Source: Whalleya microplaca (Eukaryota > Ascomycota > Sordariomycetes > Xylariales > Xylariaceae). Taken from it: DNA of 64,000 nt. This document shows, one piece after another, positions 23,114 through 34,516 of this stretch. The translations under genes and the position numbers were made by a program. The notes beneath the pieces are model-generated. The model was not told where the DNA came from. It saw only the letters and a list, made by a program, of their open reading frames with translations, and did not search any database. The stretch spans positions 744,001 through 808,000 of the forward strand of contig MU385710.1 of NCBI GenBank assembly GCA_022497155.1, in the 5' to 3' direction. Each line of letters begins with the position of its first letter. Position 1 is the first letter of the stretch.

Positions 23114-24931
23114 TCACACCTTAGATAATAGGAATCCATCATTCTGTTGGTTCTGGAAGAGCTGGTCCTCATCGTACTTCCGAGAAATCTGTCTTAGCTT
23201 CTCAACATTCTCGGGGCCATATGAGGCAAGAGGGTTCTGATCTCGTGAGGCGTCATTCATGAATAAAAACGGGAGATCCAGATTACGTTCACGGGTAGGT
23301 AAGCCTGGCCCATTCGTTGCTAGTCTCGATCGAGACAGAGCGGACAATATCATCGTCTTCTGCATTCTTCCAGTCGATTACCGTAGTCCACCCTGCAAAG
23401 TTAGCTACATTTATTCCCTTTATCCTGGCATTTCAAGTTGTAGCAAAGTAGACTCACACTGATGGTCTTCTCTCGGAATCCCCATCGGATTACCCCCTTT
23501 TGCAATTCCCTGTTCGGCCAGATTCTTCGGGATGGGTTGAATGGTAAACGTCTGAATTGCTCCTGTAGTCTCTCGGACTTGAAGTGCTCGCTCTCGCCAG
23601 AATGTGTATACATCCTTATATAGCTGAGCATCGATTCAAGAACTGGCTGCGCGGTAGTCATGCCTTCAAACACATCAGCAAACGGAGCTCAATAGGCCGG
23701 GCGAGCTTTTATTTACGTACCGTAGAGGTTCTTTGCTAAATGTATTGCTCAAAAATCTTGTTAGTAAGCCAACAGTGCCGTTCGTTGCTGGTACAGCGAA
23801 CATGAGTGGTGGCTCTAGGCTATAAAAAGGGGCAAATGCAGGTGGGTGGTCCGCTGGAGCCGAGTACATCAGACCAACGACGATGTTGTCAAGACTTATG
23901 ATCAGGCCGACAGTCGACTTGAGATCAGAAGCGCCCTCTTTTTGCCATTGCACAAATGCATCAAAAATTGCAAAAGCTTGTTCAACGGGATATACAGCGA
24001 ACTGGTACCAAATTTCCCTCACAGGTATAGTATAGAGATCGAATCGAGTCACGACGCCGAAATTTGGACCTCCGCCCTTAAGAGCCCAGAATAGATCGCT
24101 GTTCTCGCCGGCATTGGCATTGACGACGGTTCCATTAGCTAAGACAACCTAAATCCCAAGCAAGTGAGCCCAGGCTCTGGGGACTAAGACGGTAGGTTCA
24201 CTCATACCTCGAAATTCTTCACATTGTCCGCAGCCATGCCAAACTCGCCCGAGAAATGCCAAAAGCCACCTGCAGACAATGAGCTCAAGCCTCACCATCA
24301 CACAACACCATTCTAGGAATACAACATACCGCCCAGAATCAGCCCACCAACTCCAACCGCCGGTATCCTCCCCCCAATGACCGAAGTCCCCTGCGTATCC
24401 AGCGTCGCGATGACATCACCCCAACGGGCCCCTGGGCCGAGGCTCGCGACCTTCTTATCGCCACTGAGCGTTACCTGGTGGAGCTTTTGCAGGTCCACGA
24501 GGATTCCACCCGCGGTGCTCGACCAGCCCGGGTTGGGCGAGTGCCCGCCGCTTCGGAGGGCGAATTTGACGTTGAAGTACTTGATGATCTTGATGGCCTT
24601 TGCCACATCGGCTTTGCTTGTTGGCTGGAGATTATGCAGTAGGGCTGGGAGATGCAAGCCTGGGACCTGGTAATTCGTTGAGTTCAGGAGATCAGGGGTT
24701 TAGAGAAAGCTGTTTACCAATTTTCTCCGACTAAGGTCTGGTTCAGGGGGGGGCGGCGTTCACGTTGTCTGGTCCAATGCAAAGCTGGGCTGCCTTACAG
24801 GCTAGACTTAATGAGCTTGACGATGGTGAGCTGCTCAGTTCAATCTTGTCTAGTTCCTCTTTGAGGGTTTGCGCCTCTGGGCCAGAGAGGCCTATGCTGG
24901 AGCAGAATGTCTCAAATTGGCTAATATTCAT
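23114..24931 (-). pseudogene. FAD-linked oxidoreductase (berberine-bridge-enzyme-like), multiply disabled
   Basis: Almost the whole protein can be traced on the minus strand. The order is: an N-terminal segment from ATG 24931; the PCMH FAD-binding core ([71 protein letters not shown]); and the BBE C-terminal segment (FMNDASRDQNPLASYG; QNDGFLLSKV). Introns appear at about 24244-24332, 24150-24209, 23674-23727 and 23402-23460. It cannot be read through: a C8 run (24746-24753) shifts frame, a second shift lies near 24626-24632, an in-frame TGA sits at 23636-23638, and a third shift lies at about 23292-23306. Intact relatives are usually secreted or cytosolic flavin oxidases of around 480-500 aa acting on sugars, alkaloids or other metabolites. 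Four independent lesions make sequencing error an unlikely sole explanation. Confidence 0.82.
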
Positions 24932-25904
24932 GACGTCTCCGCTGCGAGATGCTGTAAAGAGATAGGTTATTGATACAACGCACGAGGCCTATGACTGATG
25001 CCGAGCAAGTAATGGTATACACCATTCTTAGGGTATTGATATATTCAGATTACGAGTCACTTTCAATTTTACACCGCTTTGCTACAGATAATGAACAAAG
25101 ACTTATGTGATGTAAGTGGCATAGACGGAGCTAGGTAATGCTTGCATTGTCATCGAACTGCTATCCTGTAGGCAAGCTGTTGGTTGTGTTATATTTACCC
25201 CTTGCAGGCGGTTGGCAACTGATAAGGCTACATACAGCTCATTAAAGCTTCTGGTATTTTTAGCTACATTCTAGGGTCTGATAATTATAGAAGTTTGTAT
25301 TTTGACGAGAAAATGGCACAACAAGAAAAGTTCATAGGTACGGTGTGAAAAGAAAGAGAAATTCTATGTAACTGTTCGTTAGAACCACTTCGTATAAAGC
25401 ATATAAACCGTCCGTAATAATAGACGATATAGTAATGGTACATACTATACTCGGTATATGAACTCCTGCTAAATCCGATATTTTAAATATTTATAGTCGA
25501 TTTTGACCCTATATGCCCATACTGTACACCGGCGAAGCCATTGAGTTAATAAATAGCTGGACTCGAATCGATAACAAAGATCACCTCAAGGATGGTTTAT
25601 TTTTTTTTATCTTTAATCAAGCAGACTATGATACCTCTAAATTGTCACTGAGGACTTGTTGCTATTATGAAGCTCCATTCAATGTTATTTTTGCTGTGAC
25701 GACTTACAAGGACGACTTCAGCTGTTCAGACTTGGCATGCAATAAACGAGGCCTATGCATAACTAGCCTGCTTACATAACTACCAATTAGAAGCTTTGAC
25801 CACATCTTGGGATTCAATCAACACCACCCAGAAAAAGTTGAAGCTGTCGCCGAGGCTTTGAACAAGACCATCCACAGCTCCTAGACCAAGCACACACGAC
25901 GACG
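24932..25904. other. AT-rich spacer upstream of uL15m
   Basis: An 88-codon frame at 25513-25779 looks random in composition. No other feature was seen. Confidence 0.5.
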
Positions 25905-26895
25905 ATGCCGCCTCGAATAGCGGCCAGCAGGCTGGCAGCCCAATGCTGCCGGGCCTCAATTGAGCCAAAAAGAAGCACGCAACCCCTGACCGGTCTGTTC
26001 GCAGCGCTGTCCGTCCAGACCCGAAGCGCCCACATCCTCGCGAGCCTGCACGACAACAAGGGCGCGCACCAGAAGCGCATCCGCGTCGGCCGCGGGCCGT
26101 CGTCCGGCAAGGGCAAGACGTCCGGACGCGGCCACAAGGGCCAGAAGCAGCACGGCCACGTCAAGCCGTGGTTCCAGGGCGGGCAGACGCCGCTGATCTT
26201 CCAGAAGGGCCGGCTGGGCTTCGAGAACATGTACGCCTCGACCCCTCCTCCCTTCCTTCGTCCTATACCTTTTGTAATTGGGGATGGTCACGGCTAACAC
26301 TTTTGGGAATGACAGTCGCGCCCCCGTGCTCTCCGAAGTCAACCTCGACAAGCTGCAAGCGTGGATCGACGCAGGCCGCCTCGACGCCACGGCGCCGATC
26401 ACGCCGAAGGAGCTGATCCAATCGAACCTCGTCGGGACGATCAAGGACGGCATCAAGCTGCTGGCGCGGGGCGCCTCCACGCTGAAGCAGCCGATCTCGA
26501 TCATCGTCTCGCGCGCCTCAGCCGCGGCGATCGCGGCGGTCGAGGGGGCCGGGGGGACGATCACGACGCGCTACTACACGAAGCAGGCGCTGACGCGGCT
26601 GGCGGCGGGGCGCAGCGTCAACACCTCCTTGCCTTTGCCCGTGGGCGCCGAGCACGTTGGCCCCGTGCTGGAGAGCCTGCGGACGAGGGGGTTCGCGTAT
26701 CGGTTACCCGATCCGACCTCGCGGTGGGATATTGAATATTATAGGGACCCGGCGCATCGCGGGTACCTGAGCCATATGCTCCGGCCGGGCGAGTCGCCGA
26801 GTCTGTACTTCAAGGTGCCGCCGGCGGAGCTGGTGGGACAGGCGAAGAAGCAGAAGAAGGCTAGGCAGGACGATAAGCTTTGGGAGAAGCTGTAG
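25905..26895 (+). CDS. mrpl10: Mitochondrial large-subunit ribosomal protein uL15m (MRPL10)
   Basis: The exons are 25905-26230 and 26316-26895, giving 301 aa. Residues 1-40 are Arg/Ala/Ser-rich without acidic residues, as in a mitochondrial presequence. The uL15 signature follows: [20 protein letters not shown], then HKGQKQHGH and [20 protein letters not shown]. The second half has the typical uL15 core ([39 protein letters not shown]) and a mitochondrion-specific C-terminal extension ([18 protein letters not shown]). The protein helps build the central part of the mitoribosomal large subunit in the matrix. The single 85-nt intron has a GTACGC donor and a GCTAAC branch site. The length agrees with fungal uL15m. 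Confidence 0.93.
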
Positions 26896-26929
26896 ATATG
26901 TATTGTATGCTTATTATAGTAGGGATATA

Positions 26930-27080
26930 AATCTATACTGCTATGAAGGACTATCTGCCCTTGTACATCCGTCGCCTCCATGTATAGGTTACTCGAATCT
27001 ATACTACAAAAATCTGTACTGCTATGAGGGACCATCTGCCCTTGTTTATATCCTCCGTCACCTTCACGTATAGAACATTC
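26930..27080 (+). repeat. Imperfect tandem duplication, unit about 80 bp
   Basis: The first copy starts AATCTATACTGCTATGAAGG near 26930 and the second AATCTGTACTGCTATGAGGG near 27011. Both continue with ACTATCTGCCCTTGT- or ACCATCTGCCCTTGT-like text, then a CCGTCGCCTCC/CCGTCACCTTC block and a CATGTATAG/CACGTATAG block. Confidence 0.7.
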
Positions 27081-27405
27081 CAATATGGCAGGAAACGTTC
27101 TCCAATTGTAGATATTTCTAACCCAAACAGCAATTCGAGTACAGACAACCGGGTTCTACGAAAGATTTACTCCAATTTATAGGTTTCTGTAAGAATTATC
27201 ATTGGAGGTATATTATATTGTGTACATCCACAGCTATAGCGGTATAAGTCTCCAGTGGCTTGGCGCTCGTTGTAGGGTGCTCCGGGGGCTCCACCACTGC
27301 AGGCATGTACATATAATACGTGCGTCACATACAAGTAGTACATACTCCATCGACATACCTGACATACCTGACAATATTCCACACACAGTAGACGTTGGAC
27401 CATCT

Positions 27406-27434
27406 ACTTCTTCTTCTTCTTCTTCTTCTTCTTC
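27406..27434 (+). repeat. TTC trinucleotide microsatellite
   Basis: About ten uninterrupted TTC units in the upstream region of the sorting nexin gene. Confidence 0.9.
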
Positions 27435-27769
27435 CCTTATTCACATTGGATCCCATTCATCCCAGCCATTGCTCCCGTCTATGCGCGTTGTTTTGGTCGT
27501 TTTCTATCATTCCCAATTCTCACATTGATTGTACTGCACTGCATGGTATTTACGACTACGACTACGACTCAGTCTGCATGTATGAGACGGTAAGGTAGAC
27601 GGCTATTACGGCTATTACGGCTACATTACGGATCACGACATTAGCAGTTCTCTAGCTTGCGACAACCTTCTCACTTAGTACCTACTACTTCAGTTCTGGC
27701 TGGCCTACACTGATACCAATACTGATCACAATCATATCGAACATCCTCGGGTTCGGGTCAAAGAAAGCA

Positions 27770-30707
27770 ATGTCCCTCTTCGGCACCTCGCCCCCGAACG
27801 ACTCGTCCTCCTTCGACAACACCTCGACGACGGCCATGTCCAAGACCTCGCTCTTCGACGACGACGGGCCCATGACGCGGTCGACCTCGGACACGCTCTT
27901 CAACGACGCCGACGTCGGCGGCGGCGGCAGCGGCAGCGGCGCCGCCTCGCCCTGGGACCTGCCCACGCCGCGCAAGCAGCAGTCGCGCGCCGACCTGCTG
28001 CGCGCCCTGCTCGACGGCGTCGACGTCCCCGAGCTGTACATCGACGCCTTCGACCGGGCCGTGCGCGAGGAATCGGACGGTGGTGGTGGGAGTAGGGTGT
28101 CGTCCGCGGGCGTGGCCAGGACGCTGGCGGCGGCGAGGCTCGGCGCGGATGACCAGGCCCAGATCATGGGCATGCTGGCGCCGGGGGGCGGCCACGTCGA
28201 TTTCGGGCGCAACGAGTTCTATGTCCTGCTCGCGCTGGTCGGGCTCGCGCAGGAGGGCGAGGCTGTTAGCTTGGATGGCGTTGATGAGCGCAGACGCGGT
28301 AGGTTATGTTGGTTCGCTGTTCTGATATGTGATGCTTTTGACGATACCTATACGCATGACAATTCCTATTCCTATTCCTATTCCTATTCCTATACACATG
28401 GCAGTTCCTATACGCATAAGAATTCCTATACACAGACCAATGCCTGCTATACTACATACTACCTACTACCCACTACCCAATACGACCTTACCTCTGCTGC
28501 CTCACTTCTTTCCTTCATTTGTCCATCTCATTAGTACACACACACGTCAAGAGCCTAACCTCAGAGAGCCCCATTTCTACACGCACTTTTGGACGAATCG
28601 TATTCGTCATTCCACCCAATGTTTCGTTCTCTGGTTGGCAGGCTTACCGTAGCATCGGCGCCCTTCCCTGCCCTGTGCATCGTTGGTCTCTGCGGGGACA
28701 CTATTTGGGGACACTATTTGCTGATAACCCGTGTCTGATAACCTGTGTCTAACCTGTGTCGTAATATAACTACAGACTTGCCGCGGCCCCAGTTATCGTC
28801 AACCATCAAGCCGCCGACTTTTCCCTCCACCGCCGAGCTCGCAGCAAAGCCGCCCCAGCAACCCGATTCCCCATCTACGCCATTCAGATCGAAGCCCCGA
28901 GGGAGAAAACCGTCAATGGATGGCCCCGAAGACGACCCGTGGAACACCCCCGACGTCCACGAGCGTCATGGTCACGCAGACACGCCGGTCACGCCAAAGG
29001 CCAACGGCGCTCGCTATGCTACTAACAACAACCTAGTTCCGAATGGGAACGGCATCCCCGATCTGCACGCCCGCACCACCTCCGCCTTTACAACAGCCTC
29101 CACCGCGGCACCTCCTCAATCCGCCGGCTCGACATCCTCGAACCCCGGCGCCTGGGGGTACTTCGATGGAAACAACGCCAACGCAGGTGGCTTCGGCGAT
29201 GCACCCGCGAACCAGCCATCGAGTCCCTTCAACAGCGGCGGCAACGGCGGCGGTCGCGAGCCGAGCGGCAACCCTCCGATATCCCACTCCCGCACTATCA
29301 GTGGTGGGCGGACGGGCAGCGCGATCGAGGAGAACATCGTGGTCACGCTGATGCCGGAGAAGGAGGGCCTGTTCATGTTCCAACACCACAACTACGAGGT
29401 CTCGAGCGCGCGACGCGGGAGCAAGGTCATCCGCCGGTACAGCGACTTCGTCTGGCTGCTCGATTGCCTGCACCGGCGATACCCCTTCCGCGTCTTGCCG
29501 CTGCTCCCGCCCAAGAGGGTCGCCGTCAACGGTAACCATCTTTCCAACGACGGGGCTTTCATCGAGAAGCGGCGGCGCGGCCTTGCTCGCTTTTTGAATG
29601 CCCTCGTCAGACACCCGGTGCTGGGACAAGAGCAACTGGTCATCATGTTCTTGACTGTTCCCACCGTAAGTACCAAAATCCTGCACTTACTTTAACAATA
29701 TCATTATCATTATCATTGTTATTCCAGAAGCTAACACACCAACCGCAGGAGCTCGCCGTCTGGCGCAAACAAGCCGCCATCTCCGTCGTCGACGAGTTCA
29801 CAGGGCGGTCGCTGCCGCCGGGGCTGGAGGACTCGCTCCCCCCCTCGCTCAACGAGCTCTTCGAGCGCACGCGGCAGGGCGTGCGGCGCGGCGCGGAGCT
29901 GTACATCGCGACGTGCAACATCATGGACCGGCTGGTAAAGCGCAGCGAGGGCGTGGCAGCGGACCACGCGCGGCTGGCGCTCTCCCTCGCGTCCCTCACC
30001 GAGACGTCCGCCGACACGTACGCGACGGACGCCAACGACGTGCCGCTGCTCAACGACGGGCTGCGCGCCATGAGCAAGCACCTGGGCACGACGCAAAGCC
30101 TGATGGAGGACGAGAGCCGCGCGTGGGAGGCCGGCGTGCTCGAGGACCTCAAACGGCAGCGGGACGCGTTAGTGAGTGTGCGGGATCTGTTCGAGAGGCG
30201 GGAGAGGCTGGACAAGGATACGATTCCACATCTGGAGAGGCGGATCCAGGGGAACGAGACGAAGCTCGCGGGACTGAGGGCGAAGCCCGATGTTGCGGTT
30301 AAGCCGGGCGAGATTGAGAGGGTTGTTGAGGCTATTATTAAGGTTTGTTGGCTTTTTTTGTTTTGGTTTCGTCTCATTTCATGTTGTCTCATCTCCCATC
30401 CCATCTGATATATATCCTATCATTCATCCACCTCATCTCATCTCATCTCATCTACCCCACGATAACCACCCCAAATGCTAACACCCGAGAACTCCAGGAC
30501 AAAGAATCCATCGTGAACCAGCACAACCGGTCCGTGTTCGTCAAGGAGACGATCCGCGACGAGCTCGTCTACTTCCAGACGACGCAGTACCACGTGTCGC
30601 GCTGGAACCAGGACTGGGCGCAGGAGCGCGTCAAGTACTCGGAGATGCTCGCCGACAACTGGCGCCGCCTGCTCGATGAGTTGGAGGGCATGCCGCTCGG
30701 GGAGTAG
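27770..30707 (+). CDS. mvp1: Sorting nexin Mvp1 (SNX8-like, PX-BAR)
   Basis: The exons are 27770-28298, 28776-29665, 29749-30342 and 30498-30707, giving 740 aa. The N-terminal 180 residues are Ser/Gly/Asp-rich and include an EH-like region (LLRALLDGVDVPELYIDAFD). A disordered Pro/Asn/Ser-rich linker follows. The PX domain is about residues 365-475, with the phosphoinositide-binding RRYSDFVWLLDCLHRRYP and PLLPPKR motifs. The C-terminal third is a long helical BAR region (WRKQAAISVVDEFTGRSLPP to LLDELEGMPLGE). Mvp1 tubulates endosomal membranes and recycles cargo from endosomes. Intron 1 is 477 nt, long for this genome, and contains a TTCCTA repeat. The frame stays open in phase for another 76 codons after the TAG stop. 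Confidence 0.9.
28363..28392 (+). repeat. TTCCTA hexanucleotide repeat inside Mvp1 intron 1
   Basis: About five tandem copies of TTCCTA with degenerate copies on both sides. Confidence 0.85.
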
Positions 30708-32629
30708 GGCTCCCGGGAGGGTGGGTTGAGTGGGGGTGGGTTGGGTGAGGGGGATTTGGAGAGGGAGAGGAGGCTGCGTGAGGACTTTCTGATGCGGGCC
30801 GGGTTGGCGCCGCTGCCGCCGCCGCCTTGGTTGCCTGGGGATCGGGTGGCTGGGGAGAGCGTTTCTGGGGACGAGGGGGATGGGGAGGAGGAGTGTTGGA
30901 TGAGCGTTACTGAGGCGAGTGAGGGAGGCAGTGAGTGAGTTGAGTGGATGAGCAAGCGAGTGCCTCAGTGAGTGAGGGCGATACACCGTACATATCATAC
31001 CGTCTCCCTCCACTACGGAGTCGAAGCGTCGGTTTTCACAGTTTCTATTCCCCCCCCCCCCCCCCTTTTTCCCAGCGTGGAGAAGAGCACAGGGGATCAG
31101 CGCACAGGGGACGAGGAAGCGAGACGAGGAAGCGTTTTTTTCTACACATTATAGCAGCAGCAGCAGCAGCAGGGACACCCATACGAAAAAAAGTTGTCAC
31201 GATACCCTTCTTTTCTTCTTCCTTTTTACAATTTTTAGTTCTACCCTTTCGTTTCGACGGTTTTTGGGGGTGCTCGAAGTTGTACTCATGTATTATTGTA
31301 CTGGGGGATGAAGGGCTGGGAGGAGATGGAGATATTGGTGGGGGATTTGGGCGAGGCTTGGGAGTGGTCATTAGTCATAGGCATAGGCATAGGCTGAGAC
31401 TGAGAGTCGCAAAGAGTCGAGATAAGCGAATGAAAAATTTCTAGCTGTAGAGGATGTGTCGTTTGTAGTGGTATAAGAGCTTCTTGTGATTTGTACGACT
31501 GAGCCTGAGATCGACTAATTGTGTTCCCGCTTTGGAGTATGTCTTATGTTTCAACTACCTAGAAGTATGCATTACTCCTGAGGGCGAACTAGAGGGGTCA
31601 GTCGGTGGGTTTATTATATGATGCCTGTTATTGTACAAGTCATTATATATACATGAGTACCGAATCACCTTTTCTGCCGGGGTTTCTTTCCATCGCGCGA
31701 GGTCTGTGTATAGACATATTTTGTAGTATGATATGGGCCTTCTCACTGTAATGTCTCGTTTTATACTGTCTGTCTATATGAGACGAAATAATGAGGAGCG
31801 TAGTGGCTTATTTGGTGTAAGGTGAAGCTACATATAGGAGGGGCAGCGACCCCTTCATATATGAGAATGATATATATATACAGGCAGCGATCATATGTAA
31901 GCTCGTAGCAGCCATATAGGCTATGTGGAGCCTTTCGGCACTGTTAAGTACAGCAGTTATAGAAACAGCTACATATACCTAGTATGAGATCTCATCTGGT
32001 ATTTATAAGTGACTTGATATTTCTTTATATGCATAAATGCTTAGAACGGTACGTAAACTTCACAGTAAATCAGAATTACTAAGCAGCTAGGACAAGGAGC
32101 AAGAAATGTGGCTGAAGCTACTGGAATACCCCGCTACACCGCCATAGGTCAGGCTTAACTTCCGTCATCAGGTACCTGTTCGGCCGCTGTTAACCCCACC
32201 AACAAGCAACTTCCATCAGCCTTGTTTCTATCCGTCCGCCTGACACATATGACTGTTCTTTCACGTAACATATAACCCTCCTCTGGCGCGAAACAACTCT
32301 TCCGCGAACGGAGACTAATAATCCTCACGAGTTACACGGCGCTTAGGTGTCCACGGAAACCTCCCTATCTACACCATCTTCACATCCCCCTCACTGCGCC
32401 AGCACCCCGCCTTCAACTTGACGGCTCAGGCGACAGCTTCGAGGTGCTGGTTGTCCTGTCGACGAGCAGGCACGCGACCGGTTTGAGGGAGAGACCCAAA
32501 ACTCACTCTGCTGGGGAATCCGGAAACTTTCAGTCACTCTATTCTTGGGCTGAAGACCAACCCGCGCGGCACTGGATATACCTACTGCTCCTTCCGTGGC
32601 CTCGGACCTAGTCAGCTATCACCGCTACG
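30708..32629. other. Spacer between Mvp1 and Dcn1; open in-frame tract, then low complexity
   Basis: Bases 30708-30938 stay open in the Mvp1 frame (see findings). Further on are a run of 16 C (31050-31065), a CAG repeat (about 31154-31172) and AT-rich spacer. No independent gene is supported; several overlapping short frames look random. Confidence 0.5.
31050..31172 (+). repeat. Poly-C tract and CAG repeat
   Basis: Sixteen consecutive C at 31050-31065 and about six CAG/AGC units at about 31154-31172, 3' of Mvp1. Confidence 0.85.
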
Positions 32630-32761
32630 ATGCCTCCGCAGTCCGCCACTCAGAAGTCGGCCATTGCCCAATTCGTGTCCATAACAGGGACTACGGACAG
32701 AACGGCGACAAAGGTATGGTTTCATCCAAGTCTTTGCTTCCTGTGAAATCGTGATATCTAG

Positions 32762-32795
<34 letters not shown>

Positions 32796-34516
32796 ACAAG
32801 GCGGACTACTTCCCATCACAGTATCTTGCTCGCGAATAAGTGTACTTCGGTCCTGGGCTAACTAATACCTTCCTCTTGCAGTATCTGAAGGCCACGGGAT
32901 ACAAGCTGCACGAAGCTGTTGATACGTGAGTTGAATCTCTTCATTTTCTACTGGTCTGGAGACTACTCTGTTTCCTATGCCTGGCGCATTCTGCTCGAGG
33001 TTTTTTTTTGGGGGCCATTTATTTGCAAGGCACGCGATCTGGAGGCGTAAGCAGCCACTTAGCGGGGTTGAGGCCAGGTCCAGAGTCAGGACCACAGGTC
33101 CCTGCATGCATGAGCACGGCGCGCAAATCGGACATACGAACATACGCATAATCCAGGACTGGCAGTTTATGGCAGCCTGGCCTATCGAAAACCGAGGCGC
33201 TTTTTTTGCTCAACTTGGAAACTCCGGCATCCTAGCATATGGGGTTTCTACTCTGTCGGGATATACAGGAGAAGTGCTTAGATTTCACTATTCTCATGCC
33301 ATGCGCACGCTGGACGTGTTCCTTGCTCTAATTATGATCAGCCGCCGTATAATGGACCTGGTCAAGATGGCCTGGCCGCTTTTGCTGCTGTTTGCGATAT
33401 GGAGTTTGCTATGGTGCGAATCGTGTCATATTACGTCTTATCTCTAATAGCCGATTGGTGGCCCTGCTTCAGTACGCTTCGTATTGGCTGCGTGCCTGCT
33501 CGATACTTTATTCGTGTTTCTGCCATATCTATATATAGTGGACCTTACTAACCCTTCTTCTTAGGTACTTCCAGTCAGGCAATAGCACATCAAGCGGCCA
33601 AAATAAGGAGTTACAGTTGAACAAGCTGTTCGACAGCCTCAGAAGTATAGTACCGTCTGCTGGCGCGCCCGGAAATACGATTTGCTTACGTGTGGGACAG
33701 ATGACGCCGAAGATCAGAATGATGCGCTCAGTGCGGATTCCTCCCTGAGGTACTTGCAGACTATTGGAGTCGATCTAGAAGGTGCTTCTCTGTTTCTTGC
33801 CCTGGAGTTGGTGCAAGCTCCCAGCATAGGCGAAATCACTCGAGAGGGCTTTGTCAATGGCTGGAAAGTTACACCGTTAGTCTATTTCTGTATTCACCTC
33901 GCATAGTACATACCTCTATCCTTTACTGCCTACGTTCTCGCGTTTTCGACTGTTGGAATATTGTCTACCTTAATTGGACGATATATCTGCAAATCCTCAT
34001 CCTCATGATCACATTTATCTCGGCTATATTCTCTAGATCATTTTATTTTTATCCGATTGAGAACCCAAGCTAACCAATCAAAGGGCCGACGCGAAACTAG
34101 AGTCTCAGAAACAACACTTCAAGCGGCTCGTCGACTCCTTAGGCAATGACCGCGACCTCTTCCGGAAAGCCTACCGGTACGCCTTCGTAGTGGGCAAGGA
34201 GGCGGACCAGCGAGCCCTATCTCTCGAGAACGCGCTGGTGTACTGGGAGCTGCTGTTCCGGGAGCCGGGGCAGCCGTGGATCGGGCACGCGCTGGGGGTG
34301 GACTGGCTGGACGAGTGGACGGGGTTCCTGCGGGAGAAGTGGACGCGCTCGGTCAGCCGCGACATGTGGAACCAGACGTTCGAGTTCGCGCTCAAGAGCA
34401 TGGCCGACGAGGCCCTCGACTTCTGGAGCGAGGACGGCGCGTGGCCCGGCGTCATCGACGACTTCGTCGCCTGGTACCGCCGCAAGGCCGCCTCTGAGAT
34501 GGACGTCGATGCCTAG
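32630..34516 (+). CDS. dcn1: Defective-in-cullin-neddylation protein Dcn1
   Basis: The exons are 32630-32713, 32882-32925, 33565-33644, 33701-33875 and 34084-34516, giving 271 aa in phase. Residues 1-50 form a UBA-like domain (SAIAQFVSITGTTDRTATKYLKATGY...EAVDTYFQ). The potentiating-neddylation (PONY) domain runs from about residue 65 to 262: LRYLQTIGVDLEGASLFLAL, EITREGFVNGW, AYRYAFVVGKEADQRAL, WIGHALGVDWLDEWTGFL and a C-terminal helix ending in MDVDA. Dcn1 is the scaffold E3 that helps Ubc12 attach NEDD8 to cullins and so activates SCF ligases. Intron 1 carries a (GA)n tract and intron 2 is unusually long (639 nt). The start is the first ATG that yields the UBA-like domain. Confidence 0.92.
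32764..32794 (+). repeat. GA dinucleotide microsatellite in Dcn1 intron 1
   Basis: About fifteen uninterrupted GA units. Confidence 0.92.

Larger units (their letters stand above)
26896..27769. other. Intergenic region with an imperfect tandem duplication and TTC repeat
   Basis: It holds the 3' region of uL15m, a degenerate direct repeat (about 26930-27080), a TTC microsatellite (about 27406-27434) and the upstream region of the sorting nexin gene. No gene was seen. Confidence 0.5.

Noticed and set aside
25513..25779. 88-codon plus-strand frame upstream of uL15m
   Set aside because: AT-rich random-looking composition; no motif; no leader features.
32977..33447. 156-codon frame treated as a gene
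   Set aside because: It lies wholly within Dcn1 intron 2 on the same strand and has no domain.
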